Source of the DNA: Cryptomeria japonica | Lineage: Eukaryota; Streptophyta; Pinopsida; Cupressales; Cupressaceae | Direction of reading: 5' to 3' | Assembly (NCBI RefSeq): GCF_030272615.1 | Contig: NC_081407.1 | Span: forward strand, 269,981,870-270,045,869 | DNA length: 64,000 nucleotides | Part shown: positions 42,534 through 56,100 of the stretch, in pieces | How positions within the stretch are numbered: position 1 is the first letter of the stretch | Layout: each line of letters opens with the position of its first letter | Translations under genes and position numbers: made by a program | The notes under the pieces: generated by a model | Database searches by the model: none | Told to the model about the DNA's origin: nothing | Seen by the model: only the letters and a program-made list of their open reading frames with translations

Positions 42534-45500
42534 TCAGTCGCCCCTGAAGTATGGAAGAGTGTAGAATGCACTCGGAAAAGTGCCTGCACCATTCGGGAAA
42601 AGGGTGAGGAAACATATGATGGCAAGAATATAACCCCACACATAACGCTCATCACCTAACGGTGTGATCTCATCCTTCGCTGGAAGTTCTTCACCTCCTC
42701 TAAAGAAAGTCGCAAACAACCCCCATGATAAGCACAGAACACTACCACCTAGTCCTCCAATTCCAAGTATGAGTGACGCTGCAAAGGAAAGTAAAGTTGC
42801 CGCTTTTCTTCCAAACAATGCTTGAGCTATCCTCCCTCCTTCGAGCCTCCCACATGGCAAAAGGTTCAATGAAGTTATAACAATACCTGTAAAATACGCA
42901 TGCATCACCTTAGATAAACAATTCTTGTGCCAATTTTCTTTCCGTAAGTCTCTTACACCTATTACAACCTTGGACATCTTAAATTATAGTTACACAGAAA
43001 GAAGTGGAAATTTAAATTCCTATTCAGAGGAATCCATGACTTGATTATCATCCATCCTAGCATTTACCAGTTTTTCCCAATGCCCACCTACCTAGAAGAC
43101 CAGCAAAAGCAAGGGGATCTACAGGAACTCCAACTCCCTCCACTGCTCGGGGAAGAACATTTCCAAGCTCATCAGCGTATGGTCCAATAACAAACTGGAT
43201 AAACGAGAGCAGTGGATTATTATAGAAAAATTCGGGCCTTATATACCTGTCAAAGGAAAATCATTCAAGGAGGTAAGTATAAAGTCGAACAAAAAAATAT
43301 AGTCTTTTCCTGCAAATTATTAAGAAGAATGAATAGAAAAAGACTTACAAGGCATTGCCACCTCCATTAAAGCTACCATCAAGGAAGAATGCTGTGGCTA
43401 CTAAAAGAAAAGAAGTGACATAGGCAGATGTTATCCGAGCAGCAGGAATATCAAACAGTGCCTTTTTGTTTGGTAGGAGGGATTCGTAATTGTTGATTAC
43501 TCCAAGACAACCAGTCCAGTTAGATGGGACTAAGAATGACGGGCTTAACCTAACCCCATAGCGAGCTGCCGTCCATCGTGTTGCAATCTGTAAACAGTAA
43601 ATAAAGTTCACATCAATCAACTGTGAGAGTTTTCATGGAATTGTATACATATTTTGAAGGCCAAAGAAGAAATACCCAAATATATACATCTTCATTCGAT
43701 GTACAAATCTAATCTCATAGTTGGTTATAGTTTTAATTCTATAACTGTTTGTGTTTTTTTTTCACAAAAAGGGATAGAAATTTATTAATCACAAAGAGAT
43801 TTACAAAGCCAGAAAGGCCAGTAGTCCAAGAAAAGCAACGAATTACAGAGTCTTATCTTAGCAACTAATTGCTCCAACATGTCAGAGAAATCCAGAGGCA
43901 AATGACTCCTACCCACAGTATTCCAATCTTAATTTTATAAAGTCCAGATTTTAGGTCGTAAAATCAGATACATTAAGCATTAATATTAAGACGAAGGTAA
44001 CACTTCGGAAACTCCTTACAGTATGTTTTCGAAGTAGTATGGAATAACATTATTTGTCCTCAGGACAATGTGATATTATTTAGATCAAAATGATTTTTTT
44101 CCAGCTTTCAGTAAGAGAGAATGGAGGAAAATGATCTAAGTAGAGAAGATTTGTTTAATTTGCATGGTTCCTTTCACGGAACTTTTGCCATAAAACAAAA
44201 AAGAAAGGATGAGTTTCAACCATTCAGAAGTAACTTGTAACCAATTCCTTGAGCTGTTACTCAAAGGAGGCAATCTATGGAATGCAGCTCAAATTTTCTT
44301 GGATAATGGATTACCTCCAGATTTCTTGTCAATGAAAGAACAGGACAAGAAGGTTGCGATTAAAACAAACTCAAATATTAATAATTGAGCTCAGATCTAG
44401 ATCCAGTGGGATCCTATTTCCACCCAAGGATTCAACTTCTTAAAAGGAGGAATGTTACTGAAGATGAAAGGAGATGCCAAGCCCGTGTATAAATATATAT
44501 TTTATAGTCTTACTCTTGGCAACCCAGATTCTAGAATATTGAGGGGACAACAAAGTGAAAGAGAATTCTCCCATAATATGAGGGTGGAAACGATAGTATG
44601 CAACACATGCAAACAATATCTCATCAGAATGTCCAGGCCCAAGGGAAACAAAAACAAACATGTGTTTAGATCTGTATTTCATCAAATTCAAATTCAATTC
44701 ATAAATAAACCCCTCAGTAGATTTCAAGCAAAGATAACACTTAGCAGAGAGAGAACCAATTAGACCATCTATATCATTTTATGCACAAGCGGTAAAGTTG
44801 CTTGGGCCATCTTTATTTGTGTGTTTGTACAGATATTCTCCAGAGAATGGAGTGGCTTCTGACAGAATGGTTTTGTGCAAACAGATTTTGAATTTATCCA
44901 AACATTCATTTGACTTTTGATTTTGGTCCAATGATGTTTAGGATGCTTGGTCTATAATTACTTGCCCGGTCATCGCCAGTAATTGTTTAGGATTTGGTCT
45001 ATAGGTTCCTGCAAGAGACTTAGGCCCAGAATCAGAAATCTGGTTGTGAGAAATCAGATCATGGTCAATACTATTGTTAATTAAATATATGACTATCTGA
45101 TTTATGTAGTTATACTTTGAGGTCTGATGCAGGAGCATCTGGCAAACAGGAACAGAAAGAGGCTTAGGGAGGTGAAATTGTAATGCGGCAGAAGCATCAG
45201 AATTAAATTAATGACCCATTTTGAGCTTGAAAAGAAAAAGATATCAATTCGCTGCACACATTTAAGGAAAAATAAAAGGAATTGGAAATCATTTTCTGCA
45301 CCATCATTTATGATGTTTAAGTCTCATAAAAGAAAACAGAGCAAATCAGCAAGGTGGCAAAGAGATAAAAGAGGAAGGCATAGAAGAGTGGGACAGCCAT
45401 TATGGTTCCTACGTAACAGCTGGTGAAATATAATAATAATTGAAATAAATAGAACAGCAGCAAGATAATGTGAGGAGACTTTGGAGAGTGAGGTGTCAAA

Positions 45501-48500
45501 TTTGGAGTGTAGATGACAACAAATTATAGAAACAAGTATCGCCTCCTGAAGGCAGTTTTTTATTTGTTTTTGAAACTGAAATTTTGAGGAGATTCTCTAT
45601 GCCAAGTGGCGAAGATAAGGTAAGAACGGAGGCCTCTTAAGGAATGAAGGGATCGACCAAAACGGATAAGAAATGTGGGCTGTGAGTGTGGAGATAAGGA
45701 GAGGGAGTCAGTACGCGGAAGTGTGGTGGGACTGCATAAGGAGAATTGGGAGCTGCTAGTAAGGGAATGGAAGCATACAAAGTCAAGAGGGCAGGATTAA
45801 AGAAGAGAGCATAAAGGAAGAGAAAATAATAAGAGAGGAGAGATTGAGATATGTGAGGCCAGAAAAGGCCATTCTTGTAATGTGATTATCCAGTTGTTTC
45901 ACTTTGAATATATGGATGTATTTTCCTTATGTTACATTCTGATTTTGTTATTAGCAGAGAGTCTCTGCTTTGTTAACAGTGTTTGCTGATGATTTGTATG
46001 TGAAGTTTAAGGGCAGGGATGCTTAAAGTCCTGCGTCAAGGTCTTTAATAAGACTGCAAAATTGAATTAGGAAACCTAGTACTAAAGCCTCTGAAGATCC
46101 AGGTTTATGTCCTCCTTCATTTTCTAGTTCCATGCTGAACTCTATAATTTGAAATTTGTTCACATTTGAATGAGAAATCAATCAGACCCACACTACGATT
46201 CTTAACACGTCTAGAAGAAATTGTACAAAAAATGAATCACATTCTTAGCTGCATAGGGTTAGATAGATGCTAAGGGAACAAGTTGCAAAGCAGCTGCCAG
46301 AAGACATATCAATGCTGAAATTTGGTTCCTCATTCAAAACAGCAAGATGTTTTGTTTTGAATGATGCAACAAACTGCTGTATGCAAAGAAGCCGACCAAA
46401 AGCCATATCAGCTTTGCTCAATTGGTAGCCAGCATGTTTTCAATCTTACTATCCCTTTGAAGACCACTTCCCATAAAAGATCATATAAGAATGAGGTGGA
46501 GAAAAACTGCAACAGGTAAAGGCAAAGATTTGCAGAAGCAAAGCAAAAAACAAGCACTCAAAGTAGTATACGTTTCAGACATTTATCCATAGACATCGTA
46601 ACCAATCTATCAAACATGTTTTGGCTTGAAAGAAAAGAAACAAAACAAATATTCAAATTTGATCATAAATTCTGCGGTGAAAAAAAATGATACAACTATG
46701 TCATGAAATTTTGGAAAAAAAATGCAAATACAAATATTCTTCATTCCTCGAACTTTTCATTCAATCCTCTTCTCTCCTTCAACTTCTATTTAATAGTGTG
46801 ATAAATTTAAATGTTCACATAATAGACCTTCATTTTCGACCTGATGATGTCCTCCTGAAATACTTAGAGCTCTACAATTGAGCAGCCCAAGCCTTCAACT
46901 CTAGAGTTCACAAGAAGCATCATTCAAACTTGAGTTGTGAGATCATTTAATAAATTTGATAGAGTTTTAAATTAGTTTGTGTGATCTTGTTTAATCAATA
47001 AATTTTCGCATATTTAATGTTAGTAATGGTGGCAGACAAATGGTAACTGTTACTACTTACCAGGCCTCCAACCATGTTAGATTCATTGAGAGTTTGTAGA
47101 ATAGTTTTGAAATGCAATCATCTGAATTTTGTTAAGTATCTCAAAATAAATTCTCTTCTTGGACTTTTACTCAAGTTTGGTACCATATTAATCAATTAAA
47201 AAACAACCTAACGAAAATGAAACATTCCTACACTGATCAAAGCATTTTGTTTTATACTGCAATAGAAGTTTATGAAACATCTAATTCACTTTCAAATAAT
47301 GCTCATAGTGGGATGGAACACACCTCAGAAATTATGAGAATGGTGACAAAGCCACCAAAAAGAGGCAAAACATTGGCAATGTAGTCATCGAAAGTAGCAT
47401 CTGGCTTTACAAAGAATCCACTCATGATAGCAGTTGTCCCAAACGTTGTAACACCAAGAAGTGCTGCGCTAATATAGCCCAAAGGAGTATCGAGTTTCGT
47501 GTACTCGAATTGGAGATCTATTTCTGATTTTGGTTGCACCATGCAAACCTGAAAAAGTGAACAATTATCATGTGGTTTTAAATGTAAGGATTGAGGAATT
47601 ATTAGTCAGCTGAGCAACACAATATTCAGACTACAGCCTCTTTTATAAATCTAAAAACTATAAGAACCAAAACTAAGTTCAAGCTCAATTACAGGTTCTT
47701 TACAGCTAAATGCATCTCTACCATGAAGCATATCCAAGCAATCATTGCCATACGATTTACAAAGTATGCAGGAAAATTCAGAAAATCAGAAGATTAACCA
47801 TACTGAAGCAAACATTAACGCTGAATTACCTGTTTTTTTATATCATTAGTTTCTTCTTCCATGAACCAAAGGACAACTTCTTGACCCGCAGCATCAGCTA
47901 GCTTCTTCTCCAGTTTAGGTATGACTTCTTCTATAGGCCTTCTAAGATTTCCAATAAAAATACCACCATCTCCAAAGCGGCGAACATCAACAGCAAAGAA
48001 GGTGTCAAAACCAAAACAGCTCTTTAACTGCAAGTCATAGAATAGATAACAAATGTATGTTATTCTGTGTGCAGGGTTCTGTATTTCAGTATCTCTTACT
48101 GACATAAGTTAATGTACAAACAACAACATGGGTGGTGCTCCCTTGTCCAAAGCAGGTTAATAAGTTTTTCTCCAAAGCACATATAGAACATTATCAGGAA
48201 ATCTGCAAGGATGCACATTTTTATGAGTCATAGACTGACTTTACTAGGCACTAATAAGTGGCTTTAAAAAGTACACTTTAAATTACGTCCTCTTACCAAA
48301 TAAGAAAAGTAGCTCTAGAATATATATTCTCTGGATACAGGGAAAGCGGATTTATTATTTAAAAATATGCTTTTAAAGAATGTAAACAGTTTAGAAGATT
48401 TTACGACATTAGAAGTCATCATTATCACCATGAAGGGGATGGATTTTGATTGTGTGGGTAGATAAAAAAGGCATTTAAACTAAAATTATGTTTCCTGTGA

Positions 48501-51500
48501 ATATAAGTCAATGTTAGTGTTGATTTTCCAGTGTGCATTCCAGTCTCTTGTGTCCCTCTACAGAAGTAGTGTCAGCAAATTGCTAAAGTTTAGTTGAGAG
48601 TAGCAGCCTGAGTGATAAGATCGTGGCTATAATAGTTCCAAGATAGGCCTATTATTTTGAGAAGAGTATTAGTGCAAAAGAAGTGCAGTGCAGCAGCTTG
48701 AAGAAGGCTATAATAATTTAGAAGCAGAGCCATAGAGAATAGTTAAGAAAGGAGCTCACTCAATCTGGGGAAGAAGAAACATAAGGATCATGAGAAACTC
48801 AAGAATCATTGGCAAGAAATTTGAACCTAGATTGCTGAAGAAGTAAAGGTCAAGTCCTAGAAAGTCAAATAGGAAAATTGAGGATGCACAACTCTCTCAA
48901 TATGTCTGAAAATTTTCAGAGTTGAAGATTTAAATCAGTGGGCTCTTAAGATGGAAGCATAATTCAAGAGAATGAAGATGGAGTTTCTACAATGTCTTAA
49001 AACTTGCAGCCTCTAAGTTGGCAAAGAAGGTATGATTTGTTACGCAAACTGCCTACATCAACGATGTGTATGTTGGGTGTGCTGGCATGGGTGTTCAAAC
49101 CAAGGATTTTGTGATGGTGAATATTCCTATCGATGTCGATGGTTCTGATAATTTTGTCTCTGTCCAGGCCGTGGTTGAGGGGCAGATTCAAACTTCTATC
49201 CCTAACTCCCTTATTGCTAAGTCAACATCTTGGCTTAAGAACTCGCTTATTAGGAGATTCTATTGTAATTGCCCCAACATTGATGCTACTAGATGATGGC
49301 TACTTTGGAAATGGAAGTTAAAAGGCCAAGTAGAGGTATCTGCTATGTTTTATAACTTCTTATTTTCCTTTTCCAATTTGGATCGTTGCTCTTGGGCTTT
49401 GTCGGAAGGTCCATACTTTAGGTGGCAAAATGGCCTGTCTTAAATAATGGTCTCCAGGCTTTAATCCTTTAAAATAAGACTTCTTCAATCTTCCTGTATG
49501 GATCAAATTGTCAGGCTTGCCTTTGGAGCATTGGGATGAAGAGTTTTTTAATGCTTATAGCCAATTATTAGACAGTACTTTGCTACTAATCTGATCACTA
49601 AATTCAGAAAGCATTTGTTGTTTGCTAGAATCTGTGTGCTTATGGAGAAAAACAAGAAAATCCCTTTTAGAATTAATTTTTCTTCCAAACTGGGTGCAGC
49701 AGATTGAGCGTGAAGACTCTGCTATAATCCGCCTTTGTTGCTCCAAAGTGGGCCATGGTATGCTATTTGCCCATGTAACATGGACAACCAGTTTGGCTTT
49801 AAACCACCCTGAATTGGATTGTTTGTTTGTTTGGGTTGTTTGTTTTTCTACTTTTTGTTGTCTCGTTGTTGGTCTTCTTGGTTTTCTTTTGTTGATTTGC
49901 TGTGCTAAATGCTTATCTTTCTGATTGTACAAGGGTCTGAGCCCTTTCAAAAACCCTGTTTTATTTTTAATAAAAAACAAGCAAGAAGAACAAGATGAAA
50001 TTATCAGAGAAGAGACAAATGTTGGGGGAGGAAACTGGTTTATTATCTGAGGGTGGAGAAGCCCCTAGCGAAGAGAAGATTTTGTAAAGAGGACCTAGCT
50101 GTAGAGATAGAAGAGACAATAAGAGAAACTGTGATTACATTTGAAGAAGAGGACCAATAGATTGAGGCTCCCATTCTTAATTCTAATGTTATTGAAGTGA
50201 TTGATTTGCATGCAGTTGAGGAAGAAGAACTTGAAGACTAGTAATCCCAATTGAAGATTGCGGAGGCAAAATGTGGTTTTGAAAGAACTATTGGATCAGA
50301 CATTAGTACAAATATGAATATATTTCAGGTAATCAGAATAAAAGTAACAATCGTAGAGCCTAAAGAAAAAAGCATGTCAAAGGAGGTGAAGATTGAAATG
50401 CAGAAGCAGTTAAAAAGATAAAATTTGATGGATGGGATTTAAGTAGATAGAAATAAAATTGTTGGAGAAATGCAATTAATGTAATTTGTGCAAATACAAA
50501 GTGGGTATATAGGAACAGACAAGATGAATGAGATCTTGTCCTCTTTAGTGGAGGAGAGAAGCAAACCAAAAAGAGGCTGTACATCTTCTTTATGCTAATG
50601 ATATATCTATTGAATATGTGTTTGAAAAAACAATAACAAAACAAATTGGTAGACCAGGTGGTTCAATTTTGTTCCAACAATGGGAGGTTTCGACATCTGG
50701 AGAAAGAAGCGGAAGCAGAGAAATAAGAAATGATAATTGAATCGGGTGATTCAAAATTTTCTTCTAGCCAGTAGAATGATGCAGTGGCAGAATATTGCTT
50801 GAGTTAGTAAAACAGCATTTAATCTAAAATTCTGTCTCCTTCACATGTGAGTCATTGTTGGTTTTGGTTTTCCTGTATGCATACTAGTTTCTTGCTTTCT
50901 GTTGCCTTGAGCTTATCACAGATGCCAAGGAGCTGAATAGAGGCCAGGACTGAAAATTGGTTTAAATGGAAATGCAGCTTTGTCTGAATAGACATAGATT
51001 ATTCTAGATCTTCAAGCTCATGGGCCTGGTTAGATATAATTTCAGTATTTAAAGGCCTGATTTTGTGATAATGTGGTGAATCCAATGACTATAATCCTGA
51101 ATTAGGTGTGGCCAGAATGACTGCCACAACTAGTGCCTGATTGGACAATAAATGGTAGTCCATCTTCCTATCAAAGTAGAACATGAAAAATGTCAATAAT
51201 GGCATAGTCTGATAATTAAATCATGATGATGTGATTCTTACTACCAAGTTCAAACCTCTGTTGGGGTGTTGTTGCTAAGTGTTCATATTGGAAATGATGG
51301 GGATGAGATCCCAACTGTGACCTTATGATTCATAGCTCTGGTGAAAAGCATTTACCAAAAAAGAAAAAAGAAAGAAGTAGAACATGGAAAAGTAAAACAA
51401 AAGAAATGCAAAAGAAGAACCAGAGCAAAGCAATGTAGCAGAGACAATCATGGACAAGTCAAAGCAGATGAAGATGACTAAATAGGCACCGAGAAAGATG

Positions 51501-53123
51501 CCCTGAAACATCACAGTTGATGAGAGCGTATGCTAAAAATCATGCCAACCAGTTTGGTATTACAGCACAGCATGTACCAATAGGTTAGGGTAAATTTACA
51601 TGTCTGCTATGCCAAGATTGGACTCTCAAGATTTTACCATTTGCATTGTATTCCCTTGGACACCAGAATTTCCTGGTCTATCAGCATCAAGTACATATCC
51701 CCTGCAGGACACTTACTTTGTATCAAAGCTTTGAACTCAAGTGTCCACAAATGTGAACCATGGTTTTACTCCCGAGCCTCACCAGCTCAGAATTCATAAA
51801 TAAATATTTCTTATCAAGGAGAACATTAAAATTTTGGAAAATCAATTCACACTCTCGAAAACAGAACCTGTTAAGGTCTAGCAGTTCACGGAACATTTGA
51901 ACGCCTGAAGATCAGCAGTACAGCACTCAGAGCTCCTGGGATTGAATTTTAGATGGTTATTGTAATTTGTTATCATTGCAGTATTAGAGCAAGACTTGGT
52001 AATCTCAAACCGTGATTGGCTCGGTGTGGCTTGAAAGGTGTTTGGAGGTCAATCCATACTTAAGAAGCACTAAACGTGAGAAGAGCCTATACCTTAGTGG
52101 CAGAGCAGTGTACCTCGGAAGACCTAAGTTAGTCATAGCTGTTTCATCTTCTTCGTGAAAGAAAACAAGGCTACCAAAGATGTTACAGAATAATAAGAAC
52201 AAAGCAATGAAACAGAGCAAGCTTAAGTAAGTTAAAGGAAAAAATGATAGATAGGTGTAAATAAAATAAATTGCAGATGCAGAAGAGAAAAAAGAGCAAA
52301 GTAATGAGGCAGAGCTACCTGAGATAGGTTAAAGAAGACCAAGCTGAACAAAAAGACGGCTCCCAAAACCATCACGGCCAATAAGAAGGCATCCTGATAG
52401 CTCTATACTATGCCTACTAGTTGAGTACTACACTACAAAGCATATCAAGGAATAAGGATAAGGAATCAGAGAAAAACTTACTTTATTGAGATCAAGGGCC
52501 TTAAACTTTTCTTCTGCCTTCTCCAACCTCTCCTTTTCCTGAGCAACAGAGCTTCTGAGCAAATTTGAAAAGAATTTCTGAAAGACATTCCCCGAGGCGT
52601 CCTTTTCCAATTCCTTTAGCCTCCTTTCAGCTCTCTTTTTCTCCAGCTTAACTGCTGCTTCAATGGAGGGATTACCCATAAAGTTCTTGAAGTCCTCATC
52701 CGCCTTCCAGTCACTCTCTTGCTCTATGTTCTTCTCCTCCCCCATTGTGGTCTCCTCATTTTCTGTCGGGTTTTCTGCAAGGCCAACATTCCCACCTTCT
52801 CTTGCACTATCCGTATTTTGATCTATTGAAGATTCCTCATCACTGGACTTGACAGAAAGCGCTACTGGACCCAGTATTCCTTTTCTACTTCTCTTAATAC
52901 AAACATCATTCTTCTTACTGAATTGACTATAGATACCATTGTTCTTATTGAATTGACTACAAATAATATTGCTCTTATTGGATTCACTACAAATACCACT
53001 ATTCTTATTGAATCGACAACAAATTTTTCGCCTTGAGAATTTGAATCTTTGTGAGTTCAGTCTTGGGCTTTTAAAATTGCCTGCACTCAGTGGCAAATTG
53101 CTGTTCAGCAGCGCTACTGCCAT
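42534..53123 (-). CDS. EGY3: EGY3-like chloroplast site-2-protease homologue, six exons
   Basis: Exons in order: 53123-52482, 48027-47830, 47548-47324, 43587-43349, 43246-43092, 42886-42534, all with GT-AG introns and consistent phase, giving 603 residues. Residues 1-100 are a basic Ser/Asn-rich transit peptide. Acidic and Lys/Glu-rich helical sequence follows, then the conserved LKSCFGFDTFFAVDVRRFGD, LPLFGGFVTILIISE and SPSFLVPSNWTGCLG blocks, NLLPCGRLEGGRIAQALFG and several membrane helices. Active EGY1/EGY2 carry HExxH; here that position reads SEIATRWTAARYG, the hallmark of EGY3, so peptidase activity is not expected. EGY3 in Arabidopsis is a stress-linked plastid membrane protein. No stop or frameshift seen. 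Confidence 0.93.
43588..47323 (-). other. EGY3 intron 3 (3.7 kb)
   Basis: Flanked by GAG|GTGTGT and TTTACAG|ATT. It contains a truncated LINE tail (43757-43925) and a TGATGCAGGAGCATC word at 45125, the same as the level-1 LTR start but without recognisable LTR sequence around it. The rest is unannotated AT-rich DNA. No coding sequence seen. Confidence 0.8.
43757..43925 (-). mobile_element. 5'-truncated LINE 3' end
   Basis: The minus strand ends GATTAATAAATTTCTATCCC then TTTTTGTG and a run of A, the usual tail of plant L1-type LINEs. Only about 170 bp remain. The call rests on the tail pattern, not on protein. Confidence 0.5.
48475..49980 (+). pseudogene. LINE remnant with ORF1 DUF4283-like block and 3' tail
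   Basis: Plus-strand translation near 49300-49550 gives a damaged ORF1 region: WALSEGPYFRWQNGL, then FNLPVWIKLSGLPLEHWDEEF, the signature of the DUF4283 domain in plant L1 ORF1 proteins. Only 300 bp later comes a LINE-like 3' end (GGGTCTGAGCCC...TTTAATAAAAAAC at 49934-49978). ORF2 is therefore missing, by internal deletion. The start (about 48475) resembles 50815-50900, which may be the 5' end of a second copy. Confidence 0.62.
50815..51060 (+). mobile_element. Second copy of the LINE-associated 5' segment
   Basis: GCATTTAATCTAAAATTCTGTC and the following 80 bp match 48473-48560 with scattered differences. Beyond that the two diverge. It is probably a fragment of the same repeat family. Confidence 0.5.
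52893..53012 (-). repeat. Four 30-bp repeats in the EGY3 transit-peptide exon
   Basis: Residues 38-77 of the predicted protein are four 10-residue units: FNKNSGICSE, SNKSNIICSQ, FNKNNGIYSQ, FSKKNDVCIK. The DNA repeats with a 30-bp period (ATTGAATTGACTACAAATA...). The expansion is in frame and in the poorly conserved targeting region. Confidence 0.85.
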
Positions 53124-53133
53124 CTCGGTAATT

Positions 53134-53166
53134 TCAAGTGAAGCAATCTGCGTATTGAAAAACCAT
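53134..53166 (-). other. Possible upstream ORF of EGY3
   Basis: ATG at 53166 opens a 10-residue frame (MVFQYADCFT) that stops 10 bp before the EGY3 ATG at 53123. Whether it is transcribed depends on the start site, which is not visible here. Confidence 0.35.
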
Positions 53167-53199
53167 GCTATTTGCTTTGGGATCCTGTTACAGTTATAG

Positions 53200-56100
53200 A
53201 CTCATTGCAGTTTCGACATTGTCCAGAAAGTACTGGAAATAAAGCTTATAATTGATGCGAGTTATTTATCTTGTTTTATGTGTGAGTTGCCTAAAATTTC
53301 AATTTTATTATTAATTATTATGTTTAATTTATTATTCTAGAACAAGATCAATTCCTTTCTTTTGGACTCAATAAATTAATATATCTTTAGATGGAATTTC
53401 TTCTATTTATCTAGTCAATTGTCATATAGAACTTTAAAAAATTGATGAGACTCTTGTAATTCATTATTAATTTTTTTTCACTAATTTAAGTAATGTTGTT
53501 TATATTTTTTTTAATTAATTCTTGGTATGAACAATCAATATATAAATAATGTGGTAAAATTTCAATTATATTAATGATTCAAGTCTTGTTGAGATAATGA
53601 TAATTTTCAAATATTAAGTGTATATATAAGTACAAAAATACAAGCATTATTTTGATTAAAAAGCTTTTTAAAGAAAATAAAACAAAGATAGATGAATCAA
53701 CATATATAATTGAAAAAATTATAGAAAAATATTTATATATTTATTTTGAGTGCCTCAAAACCTTTTCTATAATTTTCTTTTTTATTTTGAGTACTTCAAA
53801 GTCTATTTTGTTTTATGACGAGTGGCAATTCTCTTATCAAAGTTTTATTTGTATTTGTAGTTATATTATTTTATAAAGTGAAACACCAAGCTTTGTGTTG
53901 ATTTCATCAAGTTTATCAAGTTTATTATCATTCCTTCAATTTTATTTCAAGTTCTCAATCTTTTTTTATACTAGTAAATAGTAGTCTATGATGACTATAC
54001 CTTTTGTATTAAAGATAATAGAAAATTTACATTGTTTGTAGATACAGTCGGAGAACTCTCTGGTTGAGTCTATCACCAAAATTAGGAGAGACCTATTAAC
54101 AAGATCTAAAAGAAACAAAATCCGGAGACCCACATTTTCTATACTATAGCTCGGTATTCATCGCTAGATTAAGCTTCGACGCTTACAAAAATGGAGCATC
54201 ATTTACAAAATATAATACAAAATGCCTTAAAACCTATACCTTGCCCTCCACAACCCCACCTTCAAACACACCCTTGAATTTTTTTGGGACATTTTGGTCT
54301 ACAACCATTGTCATCCTACTCATTGTCCTTAGGATCCTCATTGCCACCATATTGCTCCAATTTGTCTTCTTTGATATAATTTTATAGCCATCACAACCCC
54401 TCTTCTAGGACCAATTCAAGAATTTTTTTCAAGAATCATACGCTCCTGTCCATTGTCTCCTTATGCCTAGGTAGGGATGTGTTAGATGTAGAAAAGTTAA
54501 GTGGGAATTTATCCACTTCTCAGCCCCAAGAATTGATAATGTATAAGTCACTCAATAGTAGTACATCAACACCTATATATACATGTTCTCTAGAGTGTTA
54601 TCCAACTCGACTAGAAACTTCTTCCATATTAGCAGAGTGCATCTGATGGGGTTGTTGTAATCCTCATCATTTAATTTATCAATTCAGGGTGGTGTCCATG
54701 ACTGTATGCAAAAGAGAATGAAGAAAACTTGCTTGTCAATCTCTTCTAAATTGTAGGAAAGGAAAGCTAATCTAAGACACACTTGCATGAAAGGAAATGC
54801 TAATCTAGGGCACACTTGCATAAAATGAAAAGACTGAACTAGTTCACACTTGCTGAAAATAAAATGTTTGCTTGAAATTTAATTTACTCTAGGAAAATCT
54901 AGAAAATACATTGCTGGAAATGAAACTAGTCTATCTTATTTCCTCAAGCTAAAACAAGCCTTTCTAATCCACCCTTTTCTCAAATGATTACAATTGTTTT
55001 ATAGAATTCTCATTCCATATCTACCCAACCAATTCCCTAAGAATTTGGATCCAAGATCCTATTTTTAAGGGGTCGTTTACAAAGCTTTGAGAAAACTAAA
55101 ACTGCTATCCTTCATCCTGCCAATCTGTCTCAATCATTTTGTGATGTGAACCTCTCCCTCACTATTGTGAATCTTTCTAAACCCTAAAAAGGTATTTTAT
55201 CCCTTCAAGTCTACTTTATAGATCATTTTTAATTTTTTAATTTCGTTGAGAAACGAGGGAGATATGGTCGTTTTACTAAGACTGCATTTTTCACAATTTC
55301 TGGGCACTTGAATTTTAGGAAGTCTCAAGTTCTCAACATGAATGAAGGAATTATTCTTCAATTCAGTTGACCAAATCATTGTAGCTCATCATGAAGAATA
55401 TTCTACAATCATACAATTACATTTGAGTTCTTTTGTAACTTGATTTATCTTTATTGGAGAAGGATACCACAGTCTAGTGTGCAATTGCAACTTGTATGAA
55501 ACATATAGTTTTCCCATTGATTTAGGAATGGCTTGTGCTCAATGATTTTGCATTATTGTTGGTGTGTGTTGGGAGTCTTCAATAATCTTCTCTATGTTCT
55601 CTTAATCTCTTCAAAACCTTTTGCAATGTCTGGAGCTGTTTGGAGTTAATGTTTGGAGCTCTCTGCTGTAAGTATTTTTGAATCTTCAAGTTGTCATGAG
55701 TTATTTAACAATTCATTCAACTACATTGCAACATCTTGCACACTCATACAGACATATTAGAAGAATTTTGGATCTCACATTTATTTAACTAAAATAAACC
55801 AAATATCTACTTTATATTCTACTTTAATCAACCTAAAGAACTTTCAGTCATTACTCAAATCCACTTTTACAACAATACACTAAGAAGAAATAGATGATTT
55901 TAATGGGTTAAATATGAGACAATTTATGGTCTCATCAACATCCACCTTTCCTTGTGTTTCATCAATGTCCAATAACGATTCCAAGAACATCAATGTGATA
56001 TCGGTGTTAACTCTATACCGATGGTCCACATGTAAATATTCCTTTCTCAAAACTCCCTTCATTGCATATATGATCAACCCATGGTGCATCTTAAAGATAC

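Larger units (their letters stand above)
48028..52481 (-). other. EGY3 intron 1 (4.5 kb)
   Basis: It begins GTAAGTTTTTC after the AATAAA codons (Asn-Lys) and ends CTTGCAG. It carries LINE-derived sequence on the plus strand (48475-49980 and from about 50815), opposite to EGY3. The remaining parts show no gene. Confidence 0.8.

Noticed and set aside
44452-44763. Plus-strand 103-codon frame within EGY3 intron 3
   Set aside because: Antisense to the host gene inside an intron, with no recognised domain and ordinary length for chance.
53166-53240. Heat-shock element upstream of EGY3
   Set aside because: A TTC-n7-TTC-nn-GAC pattern exists on the minus strand, but it does not match the standard alternating nGAAn/nTTCn element and would lie downstream of the nearest TATA-like word.
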